Shown here piece after piece: positions 1-12,482 of a stretch of 64,000 nucleotides of DNA. The stretch spans positions 3,844,001 through 3,908,000 of the forward strand of contig OX388351.1 in assembly GCA_947579665.1 (NCBI GenBank). The letters run 5' to 3'. The stretch comes from Sympetrum striolatum. Its lineage: Eukaryota > Arthropoda > Insecta > Odonata > Libellulidae. The notes under the pieces are model-generated. The model had not been told where the DNA came from and made no database searches. It worked only from the letters and a program-made list of their open reading frames with translations. The stretch's first letter is position 1; every line of letters starts with the position of its first letter. The translations under genes and the position numbers were made by a program.

Positions 1-2189
1 CTTGAGTATCGTCCGACAATCGTTGGCAGAAGACAAAGGATTCAGTTTTTTTTTCGTTTTCCCTTCAAAATGGACATAAGAAAGTGTTGCGATGAGTATT
101 TTGCAAATATGTGGTGCAGCGAGTGGGGGGGGGTTTAGGGGTTCAACCCCCCCAAGATTCAAGTCCTATGACTAGCTCTGTGCTTTTTTCTGCTGTAGAG
201 TACAAAACCCCAATCATTTGCTTGATAAATTCAGCGAAAGCTTTGCATGCCAGTAAATATGGCTCCGATTACAGCCAAGTTGATGTTTTCGGTAGCAGAG
301 CAGGCCTAGAGCCGACATCGAAATCAATGGGACGCTACGAGTGTTTCGCACACAATGTTCAACGTATGCACTTCTGAACCATATCCTCTTATTAGATGAC
401 TCACACCATAAGATAAGATTCCCATGAGAAGAATTTGAAAGTGCTGATTTTACTCCTTGCAAAAACACAAGGGAAAATTCGAGAAGTAAATCGAAACTTA
501 CACCCTGAAAACAGAAATTAAGATTACGTTTGAGAGACAAACAGATTGATAAAACGCTCAGTTAGATCTACTGCACGTGACTGTTTTGAGGGTGTGAATG
601 CAGAGCTAGGCTCGTGAATAGTGCTTTTGAGAAATTCACAGGGAGCAGTTCGAAGGAGAGTTTAGTTTGGATTTCATAAAATACAGATTTACATCCGAAA
701 TTTTTTTCACAGTCCGCTAATAGCTCGAGGCTTCTATCGGGAAAACGGAAGGTCTATGTGTTTTTTGTATAATGACCATTATTAGTTGCATAAATTAGGA
801 TTGTATTATTTTAGGGCTGTTATCGGAGGGCACATCACAAGATGAGTTTAGTGACAATTCCAAAGGTACTGGTTCCTTTATTAATCATTCTGGACGAATA
901 AAAGTCTATACAGTAGACTCTTCATTACTCGGGATGATATAAAATATACTGATCCTTATTTTATAATTACCCGTTAATTTGCTGTATAGTTACGAAAATA
1001 ATTCAATAACCGGGTTTCCGTAGTAATTTTTAAAAGTATTGGAGCAATACATGATATCAGTAAAAATTAATTAATTTTCGTTTATATTATTTATAATATT
1101 CCACTTTGGAAGCAAATGAGTCAGCTGAAAGGTATTGTGCACGTAAGGTGCGAACAGATTTATAGGAACTGTGACTTGATGACTTGAAATAAATTTGAGA
1201 AACTGTTAAAACTGTGACTTAAATTCTTCAGCTTCCTTTTCGATGCAGCCAATTTTTTTCTGGTGATAGAATCCCACGAATCTCATATCTTATCCTGTCA
1301 ACCAAGTGGTCATACAATGCCTATTCGAAATTTAAATTCATAGAAAATTTTTGTTTTCTTTGAAAACTCACAGTGCGTATAACTGGGTTTTGTATCAGCT
1401 CTCTACTGGTTAAGACACCTATTACTTTGTCTAAATAATTGTAAGTTGACATCTTCATTTTTTCCACCTTGGTATGTAACTTGATTTCTGCAAATTCAAT
1501 TATAATATCAACAATAATCATGAGTATACTGTATTTTTTAATGCAGCCGAATTTTTAATGCTCGGTTTGTGACGCATTCAATTGATTACTTAGCTAATAC
1601 ATAAATAACGAAATCAGACTTAATTGTAAGCCTACCAGAAAATTCTTATATAAATGTTTTTTTTTTAACGAAGCGAAACCATCTGATAATAATTATATTT
1701 TGTTTCTTAGAAGAGGAGCTAATTTTAAAAACAAGGGATGAAGTATTAAGAAACCTGCTTATGATATAGTTTTATAACGGAAGATATTCTAATAAGCATG
1801 GGCGCGGCAATGAGTGGATATTACGTATTATGTCGCTTGCCAAATAATCGTTACTAATTTTTTTCCTTCTCACACTTGGCAACCTCTTGGAAGAAAGAAC
1901 TCTCAAAGATTCGGGAAGTCTATATCTACAACAATAATACACTTTAGCATAGAAAACATGACTTTTTAATAGATATTGCACGTATCCAAACTATAAATCC
2001 AAACAACACTTATAAGTTTCCAAAAGTTCGGTTATGTAAACTACTATGTTGGAAAGATTAATAAGTTGTCCATATAAGCGTTAAACTCCTCTAGTTTTCA
2101 ATGCATTTAGTTTTTGAAAGAATTGACATATTTGCAGTAAGTAACGGGCATGAATATACTATCCCCTGTAAGTTAAGCATTTTTCGTTT
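1..2189. other. AT-rich non-coding stretch with a repeat edge near its start
   Basis: Apart from the repeat edge at 115-160, this stretch is AT-rich and carries only short open frames with no recognisable protein. I see no RNA gene, array or mobile-element coding sequence here. Translations of both strands are compositionally like random AT-rich DNA and do not resemble a family I know. Confidence 0.6.
115..160. repeat. Transposon edge with paired G and C homopolymer runs
   Basis: A run of nine G (125-133) is followed by GGGGTTCAA and a run of seven C (147-153), so the segment can fold back on itself. G-run, TTTAGGGGTTCAA, C-run is an arrangement I associate with edges of dispersed repeats in arthropod and other invertebrate genomes. 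That recollection is from memory and was not searched. No open frame or second end of the element could be found, so its class is unknown. Confidence 0.4.
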
Positions 2190-2232
2190 CCTTGGACCCC
2201 CCCCCCATTGGCAAATCCTGGCTGCGCCACTG
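2190..2232 (-). repeat. Transposon edge with C(10) run and a CCTGGCTGCGCCACTG-type terminus
   Basis: Ten consecutive C (2197-2206) are followed by ATTGGC and then AATCCTGGCTGCGCCACTG. On the minus strand this reads CAGTGGCGCAGCCAGGATTTG and then a G-run, a word common at the ends of dispersed invertebrate repeats as far as I remember. A related word (15 of 17 matching bases) occurs in the opposite orientation at 52560-52576. The element's other end is not recognised. Confidence 0.45.
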
Positions 2233-2646
2233 TATCCATGACAACTATGCGTTGTGCAAAGATATTGTTGACAGAGTGTAACCTACTGCTGAATGTTATA
2301 AATATATTTATTTAAACTCCTCTCATTCATTCATTTGCTTATTATTCTTTTAGTTTGTTTAAACTTAAATGTTTTGATTTGTGTTCATCATTTATACATT
2401 TTTTATTTTCTGGAAATTTCAATTGAACGTCTATTCCTGGATTCCATACTTGAAAAATGTGGCGCAAATGTGATGCTAAAACTAATTCACAACAGTAGTA
2501 CATCCATTGATCGACATTCTACTGGCTATTTGTGCCCAATTTGTGATACCACTCTTTAAACGTTCTTAAAGTAATGTAGCGTAATTATTAGAAGCATGCT
2601 TTTGTGAAAATAAGGAAAGCAATGTATTGCCAAATTAATGCCTTTA

Positions 2647-3233
2647 CGGCACAGAGCGAGCTAGAATCGAAAAATGCTGGCCAAGAATAAGGCAATTTTT
2701 TTGAGTGTGAACTTTGAAACTTCGCATTGCCATACCTCAATAAGTTCTGCATATAATATTTCCATACAGCGTATTATGTGAGCTCGTTTTCCTTAAATCG
2801 GAGGGTCCGAGAGAGGATAAGAGAAAGAAATATAACTTATAAGACATGTTGCATGAAGTGAGTATTTCACCAACAGAAGCTAATTCGGAGATCTGATGGA
2901 AGTGATGCAATAATTCAAATATTCAACTGTGATCACTTAAAAAATCATAATTAAGCTTAAGGGTTGATTATTTAATACTGTATTGATTTTTTCTCGACGA
3001 TTCTACTAATTTCGGTTTGGTTTGAGGCTGAAGATTTTTGCAAAAATCTAAACCTGGCATTATTCGTGAATTTTGGTCAATTTTGACCACTTGTAGAATT
3101 TTAATAGGTAGAAATCAGCGTAAATAATTTGGTAGTAATAGGCAGGATTTATTCGAGAATTGCCAGTACTAAAGTCCGCACTCAAGAAAAGGATTTTTTG
3201 CCAGTTTTTTTCGATTCTAGCCCATTGTGCTGC
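2647..3233. mobile_element. MITE-like element with long terminal inverted repeats
   Basis: The left arm (about 2648-2720) and right arm (about 3165-3232) are imperfect inverted copies. Both share the block GCTAGAATCGAAAAA, then a CTGGC word, an A-rich spacer and TTGAGTG...ACTTT in the same order when one arm is reverse-complemented. The arms are about 70-75 bp and the whole element is about 590 bp, with a non-coding AT-rich middle. This is the structure of a non-autonomous DNA transposon. A target-site duplication is not obvious, so the superfamily cannot be given. It could also be the two ends of a longer decayed element with an internal deletion. Confidence 0.6.
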
Positions 3234-3345
3234 GTAGTCAAGATAGCTCTACATTGTCTTTATTGATATGATATAACTGTAATAATGTACTCTCAGATAT
3301 TCGAGGTATTCGCCTTTTTTATGCCGTATACGAACGAAATTTTCC

Positions 3346-3470
3346 ACGCCGCCGGTTACGCCGCGCCGCCGCCGACGATTAAGCAGTCAGCGTTCACGCC
3401 GTTACGCCGCCGCCGCCGCCGGCTTCATTTTCCCCCTACGCCGCCGCTGACAAAAATCATAACGGCGCCC
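3346..3470. repeat. CCG-rich low-complexity patch
   Basis: About 125 bp dominated by GCC/CCG trinucleotides, broken by TTAAGCAGTCAGCG and a TTCATTTTCCCCC spacer. The block is internally duplicated: a TTTTCC word precedes each (CCG)n cluster, at about 3340 and 3428. GC content is far above the flanks. An open frame on the plus strand would give Ala/Pro/Arg-rich sequence, but it looks like a by-product of the repeat and not a gene. It may be part of a dispersed repeat. Confidence 0.65.
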
Positions 3471-3479
3471 ATGTCTAGT

Positions 3480-4600
3480 GCCACTACTCAATGTACTCAT
3501 ACCTCAGTAGCTTTCATTTCATCATTGCCATGACTGCGACAAAACTAAATGTAAGACATTTTTCTCCATTATGTACCAAATAAAAGATGAAAAATATTCC
3601 ATTCGTCAAAACATGGTTGCAGTAACAGCACTGCGAGTATTATTGATATTCTTAAGTACGAGGTCGCGTCGCGAGAATGGCATGATGGATCGTGCATCTG
3701 TCTTCAACGCACTGAATGGACCGCATTAGCTGTCGCGCCGCAATCTTCTGTTTGTTCCAGTACTTGGTGGGATGTAATTAAGTTTGCAACACAATGGAAG
3801 AACTCTCATTATAACATTGTAAGGGAAGGGAATGGGATTTGAATTTAATAGAAACGGAAATGTCAACAAGAGGTCGTAATTCTCTTATCTGATTCTTTTT
3901 TCAACGGAATAGACCATTGTAAGAATGTCATTATATCTTTTAATGTCGTAATTTCTTTTATCTTTGAACATGCATGATGTAAAATTACAGCATGGTCATA
4001 AAAGTAAAATATGAGAGTAAATGTTAGAGGCTTTGCCTAAATAATTTAGCATTTAGGAGGATAAATTGATGGAATCTTTGTGCCTAAAAAAATAATCTTA
4101 TACCATCATACTGAATAAACTAAGATTTGTTTCTTGGAAATAAATTATTTCACGGGGCATAGTGTAGAAATGAGTAAGAATGAGGAGAAACTGTTTGCTT
4201 TCATATTTCCTAACATTAAGAATCATAAAATTTAATTTAACATAATGGTAATAATCGAGTGTTTTCGGGATATGCTTTTGTTAGAAGAGAATTCCATACT
4301 TTTAAGACTAAGCTGAAATAAACCCTCATTTAGTTTCTTTGAGTCTGAAGAGAAGTAGTTATTTTTGTTTATGGACTTTCCAAGAAGAGGAATTGAAGGT
4401 TCGGAACAACCGGTCAAGAGATTTCCTTTTTAAATTTATAAAAAGAAGAAAAGAAAACAATAATTAATCCAGAATTTAGTGAACTTAAGTCTCGAGGTGA
4501 TAGACTTATCACTATGTCTTGTTGAACTTTGGTTGATAAAATTGTGGAATAGAACACAAATCGTGTTTATATTTGTCTTCAATAAAGATACGTACCACGG
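3480..4600. other. AT-rich non-coding stretch
   Basis: Only short frames without recognisable products. A small CpG-containing patch at 3655-3750 stands out slightly from the AT-rich background but has no identifiable element. No repeats, RNA genes or splice-like structures were recognised. Confidence 0.55.
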
Positions 4601-5240
4601 ACTGTGGGAGCTTTCAATATAATTTCACACTTTGTATTTGCGTGGGAATAGATTCGTAGCGAGGATGAACGCGAATCTAACGTGGAGACTTCAACGCCCG
4701 CTGGGTCGCGGAGGAACTCGAAAAAGAATAATTAGTTTTTACGACTTCTTAATAGGAGGACGTCCCTGCAAAGCTTTTTTTAGCACTTCCTCCCTCGTCG
4801 GGAGGCATTTTATTTCCTCATCCGCTTCCTACTACAGCGTCTCATTCGAAGGAGGTGTGAGAAGTGCGTGTCCGGTCGCTCTTCGGTTTCCACGCCGAAG
4901 AATAGATCATCATCGCGCCTTTTTTCACATGTGACAGTGAAAAATTATCCTCGAAGAGCAGATGCAACTTCGCGTGAGTTGCAGCGGACTTATTTGCACA
5001 ATCCTCTCGAGTCGTCTTTCGATAAGAAGATAACCATCGGTGCTTTATTTCTCCCGCGATGTGCAACGAAACGAGCATTTCAATCTTTTTTCCTCCGAGT
5101 GAAAAGCGATTGTTCATTTGCGAGCGTACGCGTGCGTTTGCATGTGAGCGTTCTCAGAGGTGCGCATGACTCCGCGACATTTTACTGCGGACAGTCATTG
5201 CCGACGATTCGAAGCAATAAAACCCATTGTTAGGTTTATG
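4600..5240. other. CpG-containing higher-GC island, unassigned
   Basis: This segment is distinctly richer in GC and CpG than its flanks and is not visibly repetitive. Overlapping open frames run through it on both strands (longest about 121 codons on plus, 4868-5233), none recognisable. Frames open on opposite strands are expected when stop codons are scarce in GC-richer DNA, so they are weak evidence for coding. It is a candidate regulatory island or diverged exon; the sequence alone does not decide. Confidence 0.4.
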
Positions 5241-7310
5241 TTGCGTAAATAACTGCAGACTATAAATTTAGACGTTCTTAACATTGTTGACTGCTATTAA
5301 CTTTGCTATTCTTTAATTTCCATCCGGAAATCTCTTTTCTGTAAAATCCTTGTAAATAAGTGTTTCCTCATTAGCTTTTGTTCGAATTCAGACATGTTTT
5401 GCGATAATGTTCTGCAATTTCTATGCTAAACAATGATTTTCTCTTCCTAGAAGTGTTTCTCCTTCGGCAGTTTGTTTTCTCTCAAACGTATTTGTATTAT
5501 CATCTTTAATCCTCACCGGTATATTATAGTGAAATTAAAATAAGGTATTAAATATAACTCTCTATTCTGTTTTTAATTAAGAGCAGATGTAAGACAGTAA
5601 AACAAAAATATTTACAAATAAAGCTAATTATGGAATTCATGCGATAATGTGCGAATTAAGAAGCTATATTTTGACAAAATGAAAAAAAAATTATAAGTTT
5701 GATCACGATATCTTATTTCCGTAAATATTGAGATATTAATTTATAAATATTTCTAATGTTTAATAGTTTAAGAGCTTTCTTCATCAAAATTAACTACAAA
5801 ATTGACATAAACACGGATTATTAGATAAAAATTAATTGATCGTGGGCTGAAAGCCTTGAAAATTTGTAATTAATTTTTTAAATAAGCATATCGTTTCTCC
5901 TAATGAACCGTGAAGAATAATAAATGATGAAACATAAAGCAAATGAATGCCTTTTACCAACCCCTACCTATTAAAGATAGATTTTAAAATACGAGTCAAA
6001 TCAAAATTAAACAGTCCTTATAAAAGTTTGACATGACATGGAATGCTTTATTTCTGCGGCATTTGAAATGCATTCTCTGCTCTACAGGGAGGCTACGGTA
6101 GCTGGAAGCGAGGAGGTATTTCATCCCATCGCCTTAATTGGCAGTGGAAATTGTCAATTACCATGAGTAGTATGAGAAAGTATGCATATCTTCCGCATGA
6201 TATTTACTTGAAGTTAATCCGAGTGAAAGATATGTAAGGATATAACTAAATTCTCTCGCAATTAAACCCAAATATATTGCTCATTTAAAGTTTGTTATTG
6301 TTTATTTTTATAGGATATCTAATTTTAGCAAGTCACGAGATTGTAGATAGTATCTACTTGCTAATGTTTTCAGGAAAGTGAATAATTTCTAACTAATCGT
6401 TGCTCACTTCCTCATTAATTACTTCCCCTTTTCTAAATGACTGCTCCCTCATTCTAGCTCGAGTGTTTTCTTTTCTGAAAGTTGATTTTTTCATGCTCAT
6501 AGAGTGACTCATGCTTTATCGACCCTACTTAGGATATTATCTTCATGTGAAAATCTCGGACGCTTCAGAAAACAATTTTGGGACTAAAGAATAGTTTTGT
6601 TATGCTCTTGCTCTCTTTTTCGAAAAAAGTTTTCGTTCAAAATAAAAATAGCCATTTAGTAAGTTCTATTACTTTCTTGCCAAAATTTTCGTGGCATGTT
6701 CTATGAGTTTATTCATAGAGTTGTTATCAATCAATGTTTCCGTGGAATTAAAAACTATCTACAATTAATTATTTATGTTTTAATAGATTTATAAAAAGTT
6801 TACATGATAGAAAAAGCAGTAACATAATTAAATACAAATGAAAATTCAATTTAATAAGTTAAGTTCAAATTTTTATGTGTACACTTTGAATAAAAAATTT
6901 TAAGAGTACCATACGAAATAATTTACGAGTCCATGTTTGTGTTTTAATTTGAAAGAGAATTATTTTCAATGCGAAAAAGCGAAACAGAAAGAGTATAAAA
7001 GAGGGTTTGTACTCCATGTTAGCTTCCATTTAAAACCTCCATCGCCGTAGGAAATCACTGCAATTACCTCGAATCTAATACTGTATTAATTAATCTCTTC
7101 CTAGATAACGTAACATAAGGTGTTAATTTCAAAAACTTGACGGTATAAATCTTCGAAAATGATAGTTTGCTCCTGTTTATCTGACAATGACTTCTCAATT
7201 CAATCAAAAATCAAATTAATCTGAACAGGTTTCACGCGAATCTGATCATTACTGAAATGCGAGAATTTCAGCAAAATACATCATTACCAAGTTTTTACCC
7301 GTTTTCGATT
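5240..7310. other. AT-rich desert
   Basis: Strongly AT-rich with many homopolymeric A and T runs and no frame longer than about 60 codons. I see no mobile-element coding remnants, RNA genes or tandem repeats in it. Confidence 0.6.
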
Positions 7311-7319
7311 TGATAGATC

Positions 7320-7980
7320 CGATTGCCGTTATTCAGCTTAACCATCGGAAGAGAGTTGTTTTAATCCCTCTTAAACACGAAAGTCATCCCGAGTGATGCT
7401 TCCCCATCAGCGTCCCATTTATAATAATCTCTCGCCTACTCGCATGTTAATTGGAGAAAATGGAGAATCGCTTCCTTCTGATTACCTACCCTTTTTCTTT
7501 CCTGAAAAATCGCGCTTTTTCCTTCGCTATCATCAGACGAGGATATGATAGCAGTTACTGGGGTTACTTCGAGAAGTGCAATCGAAGCGGGAAAACGGTG
7601 TCGATTTGGAGAATAAACCAAACGCAAATTGCCAATTAATGGCGGGAGAAACGAGTGAGTTGGGATACCGCCAGAGGAGGGCTTTTTAACGATTCGTCAC
7701 GTGGTGCGCCTCCATGGCACTGGTCCCGATTCCGTAATTGGTCCGATGTTTTTGCCTTCGATCCCTTTCAATTTGCGGTTCGCGTTATTTATCATTGGAT
7801 CCATTTAGCGATTCGATGGATGAAGACGGCTGTTACGAAACCAACTTATTCTTCGTTTATATTTCATAAGCCTTGAAAGACCGGTTGTTTTCGCAGAGCT
7901 TTCTTTGATGCGGTTTTTCCGATTCCAGTTATGAATGCAGGGACAGTCATTTTTCACATCCTATGGGTTTGGCCCTCCCT
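7320..7980. other. CpG-containing island, unassigned
   Basis: Balanced-composition segment with frequent CpG and homeodomain-type ATTA words (for example GTTAATTGGAG near 7446 and CCAATTAATGG near 7631). Short open frames occur on both strands (7451-7639 and 7655-7876 plus; 7436-7627 minus) but match nothing I recognise. The look is that of a complex, non-repetitive non-coding element such as an enhancer. That is inference from composition only. Confidence 0.4.
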
Positions 7981-9640
7981 GTGGACGCATTTTTGCGATT
8001 ATTCCAAACTAATGAATGGAAATTATTCTCAGTCTGAACACAGAATAGTGGTAAAATAAGTTCTTATAAAGAATTTACTATGCATCTAAAGCTTTCTAAG
8101 GTAATGGTGAAGATGATGTAAAAAATAATCAAGGTTCTAAAATTTCTAAAATAATATCCATTGACAATTGAACGTTGCATGAATTTTGGTAAGGAAGAAC
8201 TTAATTTTCGACGGTTCTTTTGGTCGATATCGTATTATCAAATTTTTTGTTTTTTATCCTCTTCGTCTGCTTCTTTTGGTAATATTCTCTGTTTAGCAGT
8301 TTAAACCGGTATATAATTGTATTATAAACATATCCCATTGTCAACAAATAATTCAACGATTCCCTTAGTAATTATTTCATACGCTATCGGCAACGACTTG
8401 AGCAGAGAAGAGATTGCAAATGAGGAAGAAGTTTTCCTTTGTTATCTATGCATTTGAACGTGCCATCTCATCTAAGATAGCTCTAAGACTGCATGTAGAT
8501 CTTCTGTCAGGTGGGTGGAGCTCATTTCTTTTGTGGAACGAAGCTGTCTCACTGTCTTTTCTGGATTAACTTCCAGCCGTCATCAGAGTACGGCAGTGTG
8601 GTCTCCGATTAAGACGGGAGATGGAGAAAGATGTTGGTATCTCCAGCGCTTTTTACTTTTAGAGCAAACAAATGGTACAACTATCGAAGGAAGCTTAACG
8701 GCGATAGATCAATTGCTCTCGAATACAATGCCTTGGCTCGTCCTTATGGTGCAAATAAGTGTCGTTGAAAATAAAATTTCTAGGCGTTGCTAAATTTATC
8801 TGTAGTGAAAAATATTTCAGGCAGAAATTTACCAAGTAAGTGATCTAAACTTTTCCATAGGACCTCAGGGTTTCAGGAAGCGATGGAAATTATTCAAGCT
8901 TGTTTTTCTACTCATAGGTGACTACTAATGGCGAAACATGAGTGTTCATATTCCATTCTACTACAACGTTTATAGAAAGGAACTTCATAATTAAAATCAT
9001 TCGATTTATAGACTCACCAGCTCGACCTATTAAACAGTTGTCTCTTTAATAACTTTCAAATCATAGCCAAATTAAAGTAAATTTTGTTTTTTAGTAATGC
9101 TCTTGCAGTATTAATAATATCATTTTAAATATGAGTAAAGATAATGTTCAATCTCAAAACTTGTATTATGGATAAAGATCTTAGATGCGAAGAAATATTC
9201 TATATTCCAATTTATTCTTCTTTAAATTATAATATTATAGAAACAGATATAACAGCAGCTCTTGTTAAAGAGCTGCTGAAAAGATCATTGATGGTTTTGC
9301 GCAAAGATATTTTTATCCAATGAACTTCCATCCAGTTCAAATGTGTACTAAATTCCAGAAATGTTATTCATGTGCTCATATGATTCATAAGTATAATTGA
9401 TTTTCTCTTTATAAAATAAGCAATTTGACTGCGTATTATGCCTATCGCTCCATCCTCCCTGTGTTAATTTTCTTCAGACCTGTATACCTTTATTCCCTTT
9501 CATAAGTCTGATTAAATCACATTAATATTGAACTAAGCGAACCGTGGAGAATTTAGCATCTCTCCAATTTATAGATAGCCTAATAATAACCAAGCGTACC
9601 CCATTAATATATCAAATTATTCGAAATTTAGGAAATAAAT
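7980..9640. other. AT-rich stretch with one perfect hairpin
   Basis: Mostly AT-rich non-coding sequence. A short plus-strand frame at 8515-8793 has no recognisable product. The only structured element noticed is the perfect inverted repeat at 9253-9278, listed separately. Confidence 0.55.
9253..9278. repeat. Perfect 11-bp inverted repeat with 4-nt loop
   Basis: CAGCAGCTCTT (9253-9263) is followed by the loop GTTA and the exact reverse complement AAGAGCTGCTG (9268-9278). It sits alone in AT-rich sequence. No T-tract, coding frame or transposon terminus is beside it. It could form a cruciform or an RNA hairpin, or be a chance palindrome. Confidence 0.7.
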
Positions 9641-10330
9641 TCATCAATGGCCAGCGGTAACACGCCAGAAACCCATTGGAGGGAATTGAATCGATGACTT
9701 TATGCCGTAAACAATTCAAAATGTAAAAATTTACATTATATCCCCATTTTGGAGGGGAAATATCTCATTTATCCATTTCAACGCGTACTAAACCTTCAAT
9801 AACGCGGAATATAATTCCGGACGTTATCGCCTCTTAATAATTACGGCCGTCTGAATCACAGGGTGCCGATTCTTCCCCGTCTGCATTATTCGGAGATGCC
9901 CATTAAATTCCTTCACCGCATTATTCCTAAGTGCACATTGCTTTCCGTAAGGCTACATTTTTCGGCCCGTCAATCCTTTTTAATGTGTCTTTCACCTTTC
10001 GAATCTGGAATTGACTTCTCATCCGCCGTCAAATCCCTCCACATTATGCAAATTGGAAGACGGGGCCCATTCGACCCTAGGAATCGAGTGATAATGACCG
10101 ATCTCGAACCATTTCAAACCGTTTCAATCTCTCGAGACGAATTAATGGTCCATAAAGGCATCCGTGTAATGAATGGTTGTAGAGAAGTGAGAAAACCTAT
10201 TTCGGAAGATTCTTTGCGATCGGTGGGGTAGGATAATTGTCGAGTCGTCGCTGGAAGATTATACGCGTCCTCTATTATGAGTTTACGCAATTAAGATGGA
10301 CGAGATTACGTGGAGGTATTTTTCTTCCGT
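9640..10330. other. CpG-containing island with dense ATTA words, unassigned
   Basis: Higher-complexity segment with many CpG and many TAAT/ATTA cores (for example CTTAATAATTACGG near 9833 and CCCATTAAATTCC near 9899). A plus-strand frame of 122 codons (9863-10231) spans it but shows no domain, signal peptide or repeat that I recognise. Clustered homeodomain-type cores make an enhancer at least as likely as an exon. Cross-species alignment would separate the two. Confidence 0.4.
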
Positions 10331-11270
10331 AGGTAGATGAACATAAATTCACAAATATTCCACTCTGGGTATTTAGCAGGGTGGGGAGGAAATTGAATTT
10401 TCTTTTAAGGAGAGGATGATATAAATATATATTGTACAGTGGAATTAAACTAATGTTGCTGTGGACTACACAGATCAGTGGAATGAGGCTATCTAGGCTT
10501 CACTTCCGAATATAAATTGTGGTACATTATCACCCAGAATACAGCCATCCAATACATTCCTTGAAGGAAGGGCTCGTCTGGACTGAAAAATATTAGCAGG
10601 GGCCATAAGCTTTAAATTTCGCTGCATTAATTAGTAGGATATAATATGATACTGGGTTGTCTCTTTCTCTATATCTTTATAAATGAATGGAACCATGATT
10701 TGGCTAAATGCTTGTTCGTTGCTACAAAGCAAGTATATTCCTAGTGCTCCTTTAATGATGACAAATAATGTTTACAAGTTGAATATCATATTCTTCGGGA
10801 AAAGAACTTATGAGATTCATTTATGTACTTTGAAAAAAGAATTCTACTAGGAATATGCGGTACCAATGCAAATTTCACAAACCCAAATTGGAATGATTCA
10901 TTTCTTGTTAAAATACAATCTGCCGTCACTCAGATATTTTGGCTATTTATGTATATAACGCGAATTAAGTCAATGATTCTACTCACTTCAGTTTTCATTG
11001 CTGGAAACTGTGGGAGTACAATTTTTAAAGTGGAAACAGGTTTCTTAATTTTCAGGCACCTATAATATCACCTATTATATCCTCCTGACGATTTTCTGTA
11101 CTCACTCAATGATGTGAGTCCTGGGAAAAGAAGTAGGAAACTGTGGGAATAGTTTAGCGCCCCATTTCATCTTTTATTATAGGCATACTATGTTAGTAAA
11201 TTCACGAATACCCGCTGTTGTTCACTGTTTACGTTCAGCATTCATGATTAAGAATTCCTAACTCACTTTC
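10330..11270. other. AT-rich non-coding stretch
   Basis: An unrecognised plus-strand frame of 80 codons (10823-11065) is rich in Ile, Leu and Phe as expected of random AT-rich DNA. Nothing else was identified. Confidence 0.5.
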
Positions 11271-11750
11271 AGAACCTGATTCGAATCAGACGTCTGCATT
11301 TTTCACGCGAAGAAGTGGAAATTCTGCCTATATTTAATTCCCAGCATGACGGAAGCAGCTGGACGACTCCATGGGATACAGGCCCGAGATCAAACGCGCC
11401 TCCCGAGAAAATACGAGGATAAATCAATTATTAACTTCACATTGTTTCTCCAGGAACATTCCTAGACACATCTAAGCGGCGAAGAGCGTATATTTACGGA
11501 GCGGAAAAGCTAACAGAGGCGATCGGCGAACGCCAATTTGATGGTCTCCCGCAGCTTATTTCGAGCCAATCGTGCGTGTTTTGGCGCACCTGTAATGGCG
11601 GAAGGCGCTCTTCGCTCGTTTTTTGTTTTGGCTGCGCCCTCCAGCGGGACCAATAGTCCACTTCCTGCGCATTCTAATTCATCGCCTAAAAAAGACAAAA
11701 GAAGACTAATAGCACTCGATTTAATGACGAGTTTGAAAGACAGCTAATTT
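11270..11750. other. CpG-containing island, unassigned
   Basis: GC- and CpG-rich relative to flanks, centred on 11460-11700. Antiparallel open frames at 11538-11747 (plus, 69 codons) and 11510-11698 (minus, 62 codons) overlap almost completely, which points to stop-codon scarcity and not to a gene. Neither product is recognised. Candidate cis-regulatory element. Confidence 0.4.
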
Positions 11751-12298
11751 CTTCTGACTTTTAGCTGCTATATCGTGATCCTGGATTTAATAACGATATA
11801 ATGATAAAGCGTGTTTTATTAGAGCGAAATTGGGACCATTCTTTTTTTACGTATAACATTTTATCATATAAATTTTAAGAAATAGACAGCTTGAAAAAAG
11901 CACACCGAAGAAAACTACCTTAGGAGTTCAATAACCACATTTTCACTTAGAACCAGCTAAGCATCTACACCAACAAAACACCTGAAAAAGGGGAATGTAA
12001 TAACCTTCGAAACCTACGGAAAGTTAAATAAATTATTATTGAGAAAGCTGGTTTGAAAGATATCAAAGACAAGCAAAAAAATACAGATGCATATTCAAAT
12101 AGATAAATCAATGTAAATCTTTGTATAGTAGTAAAGAATAAAGTAAAAACAAGTAATTAGTTTACAAGAAAAAATAGGTTAACAACTACAAAAAACTAAA
12201 AAAATGAATCAGAATTTTTTAAGGGAAAGTTAGAAATATCTTTCATATAAAATAGTTTTTCGCATTTGGTGACAAAACATTAAGGATTAATTATTAAC

Positions 12299-12482
12299 AG
12301 CCGGCCTCGGTTGCGTAGCGGTTAGTGTCCCTAGTCTTCTAGAGATGGGGATCCCAGGTTCGAATCCTGGTCAGGGCATGGTTGTTTGTGTTCGCGGTAA
12401 AGGTCAATAGTAAGAGTGGTCTTGATAGACTAAATATTCGCGTAATAAAGTCATCATTCACCTAATAAAGTCGTCATCATTA
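12299..12482 (+). mobile_element. tRNA-derived SINE
   Basis: The head carries the two internal RNA polymerase III promoter boxes. An A-box-like TTGCGTAGCGG lies at 12311-12321 and a perfect B box GGTTCGAATCC at 12357-12367, inside a canonical T-arm (CCAGG, 7-nt loop, CCTGG). The cloverleaf does not close with a 7-bp acceptor stem, so it is not a working tRNA. A body follows, starting GGCATGGTTGTTTGTGTT (12375-12392). The tail ends with two copies of TAATAAAGTC plus CATCAT words 20 bp apart. The body matches 15 of 18 positions of the SINE at 53.7 kb, so both probably belong to one family. Such elements move using a LINE reverse transcriptase. Confidence 0.8.

Noticed and set aside
4868..5233. 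121-codon plus-strand open frame as a gene
   Set aside because: No recognisable domain, antiparallel frames are also open, and the segment is a GC-richer island where chance open frames are expected.
9863..10231. 122-codon plus-strand open frame as a gene
   Set aside because: No family resemblance; the DNA looks more like a motif-dense non-coding element. Kept only as part of an unassigned island.
12300..12375. Functional tRNA gene at the 12.3 kb SINE head
   Set aside because: A and B boxes and the T-arm are good but no 7-bp acceptor stem closes, and a SINE body with repeated tail follows.
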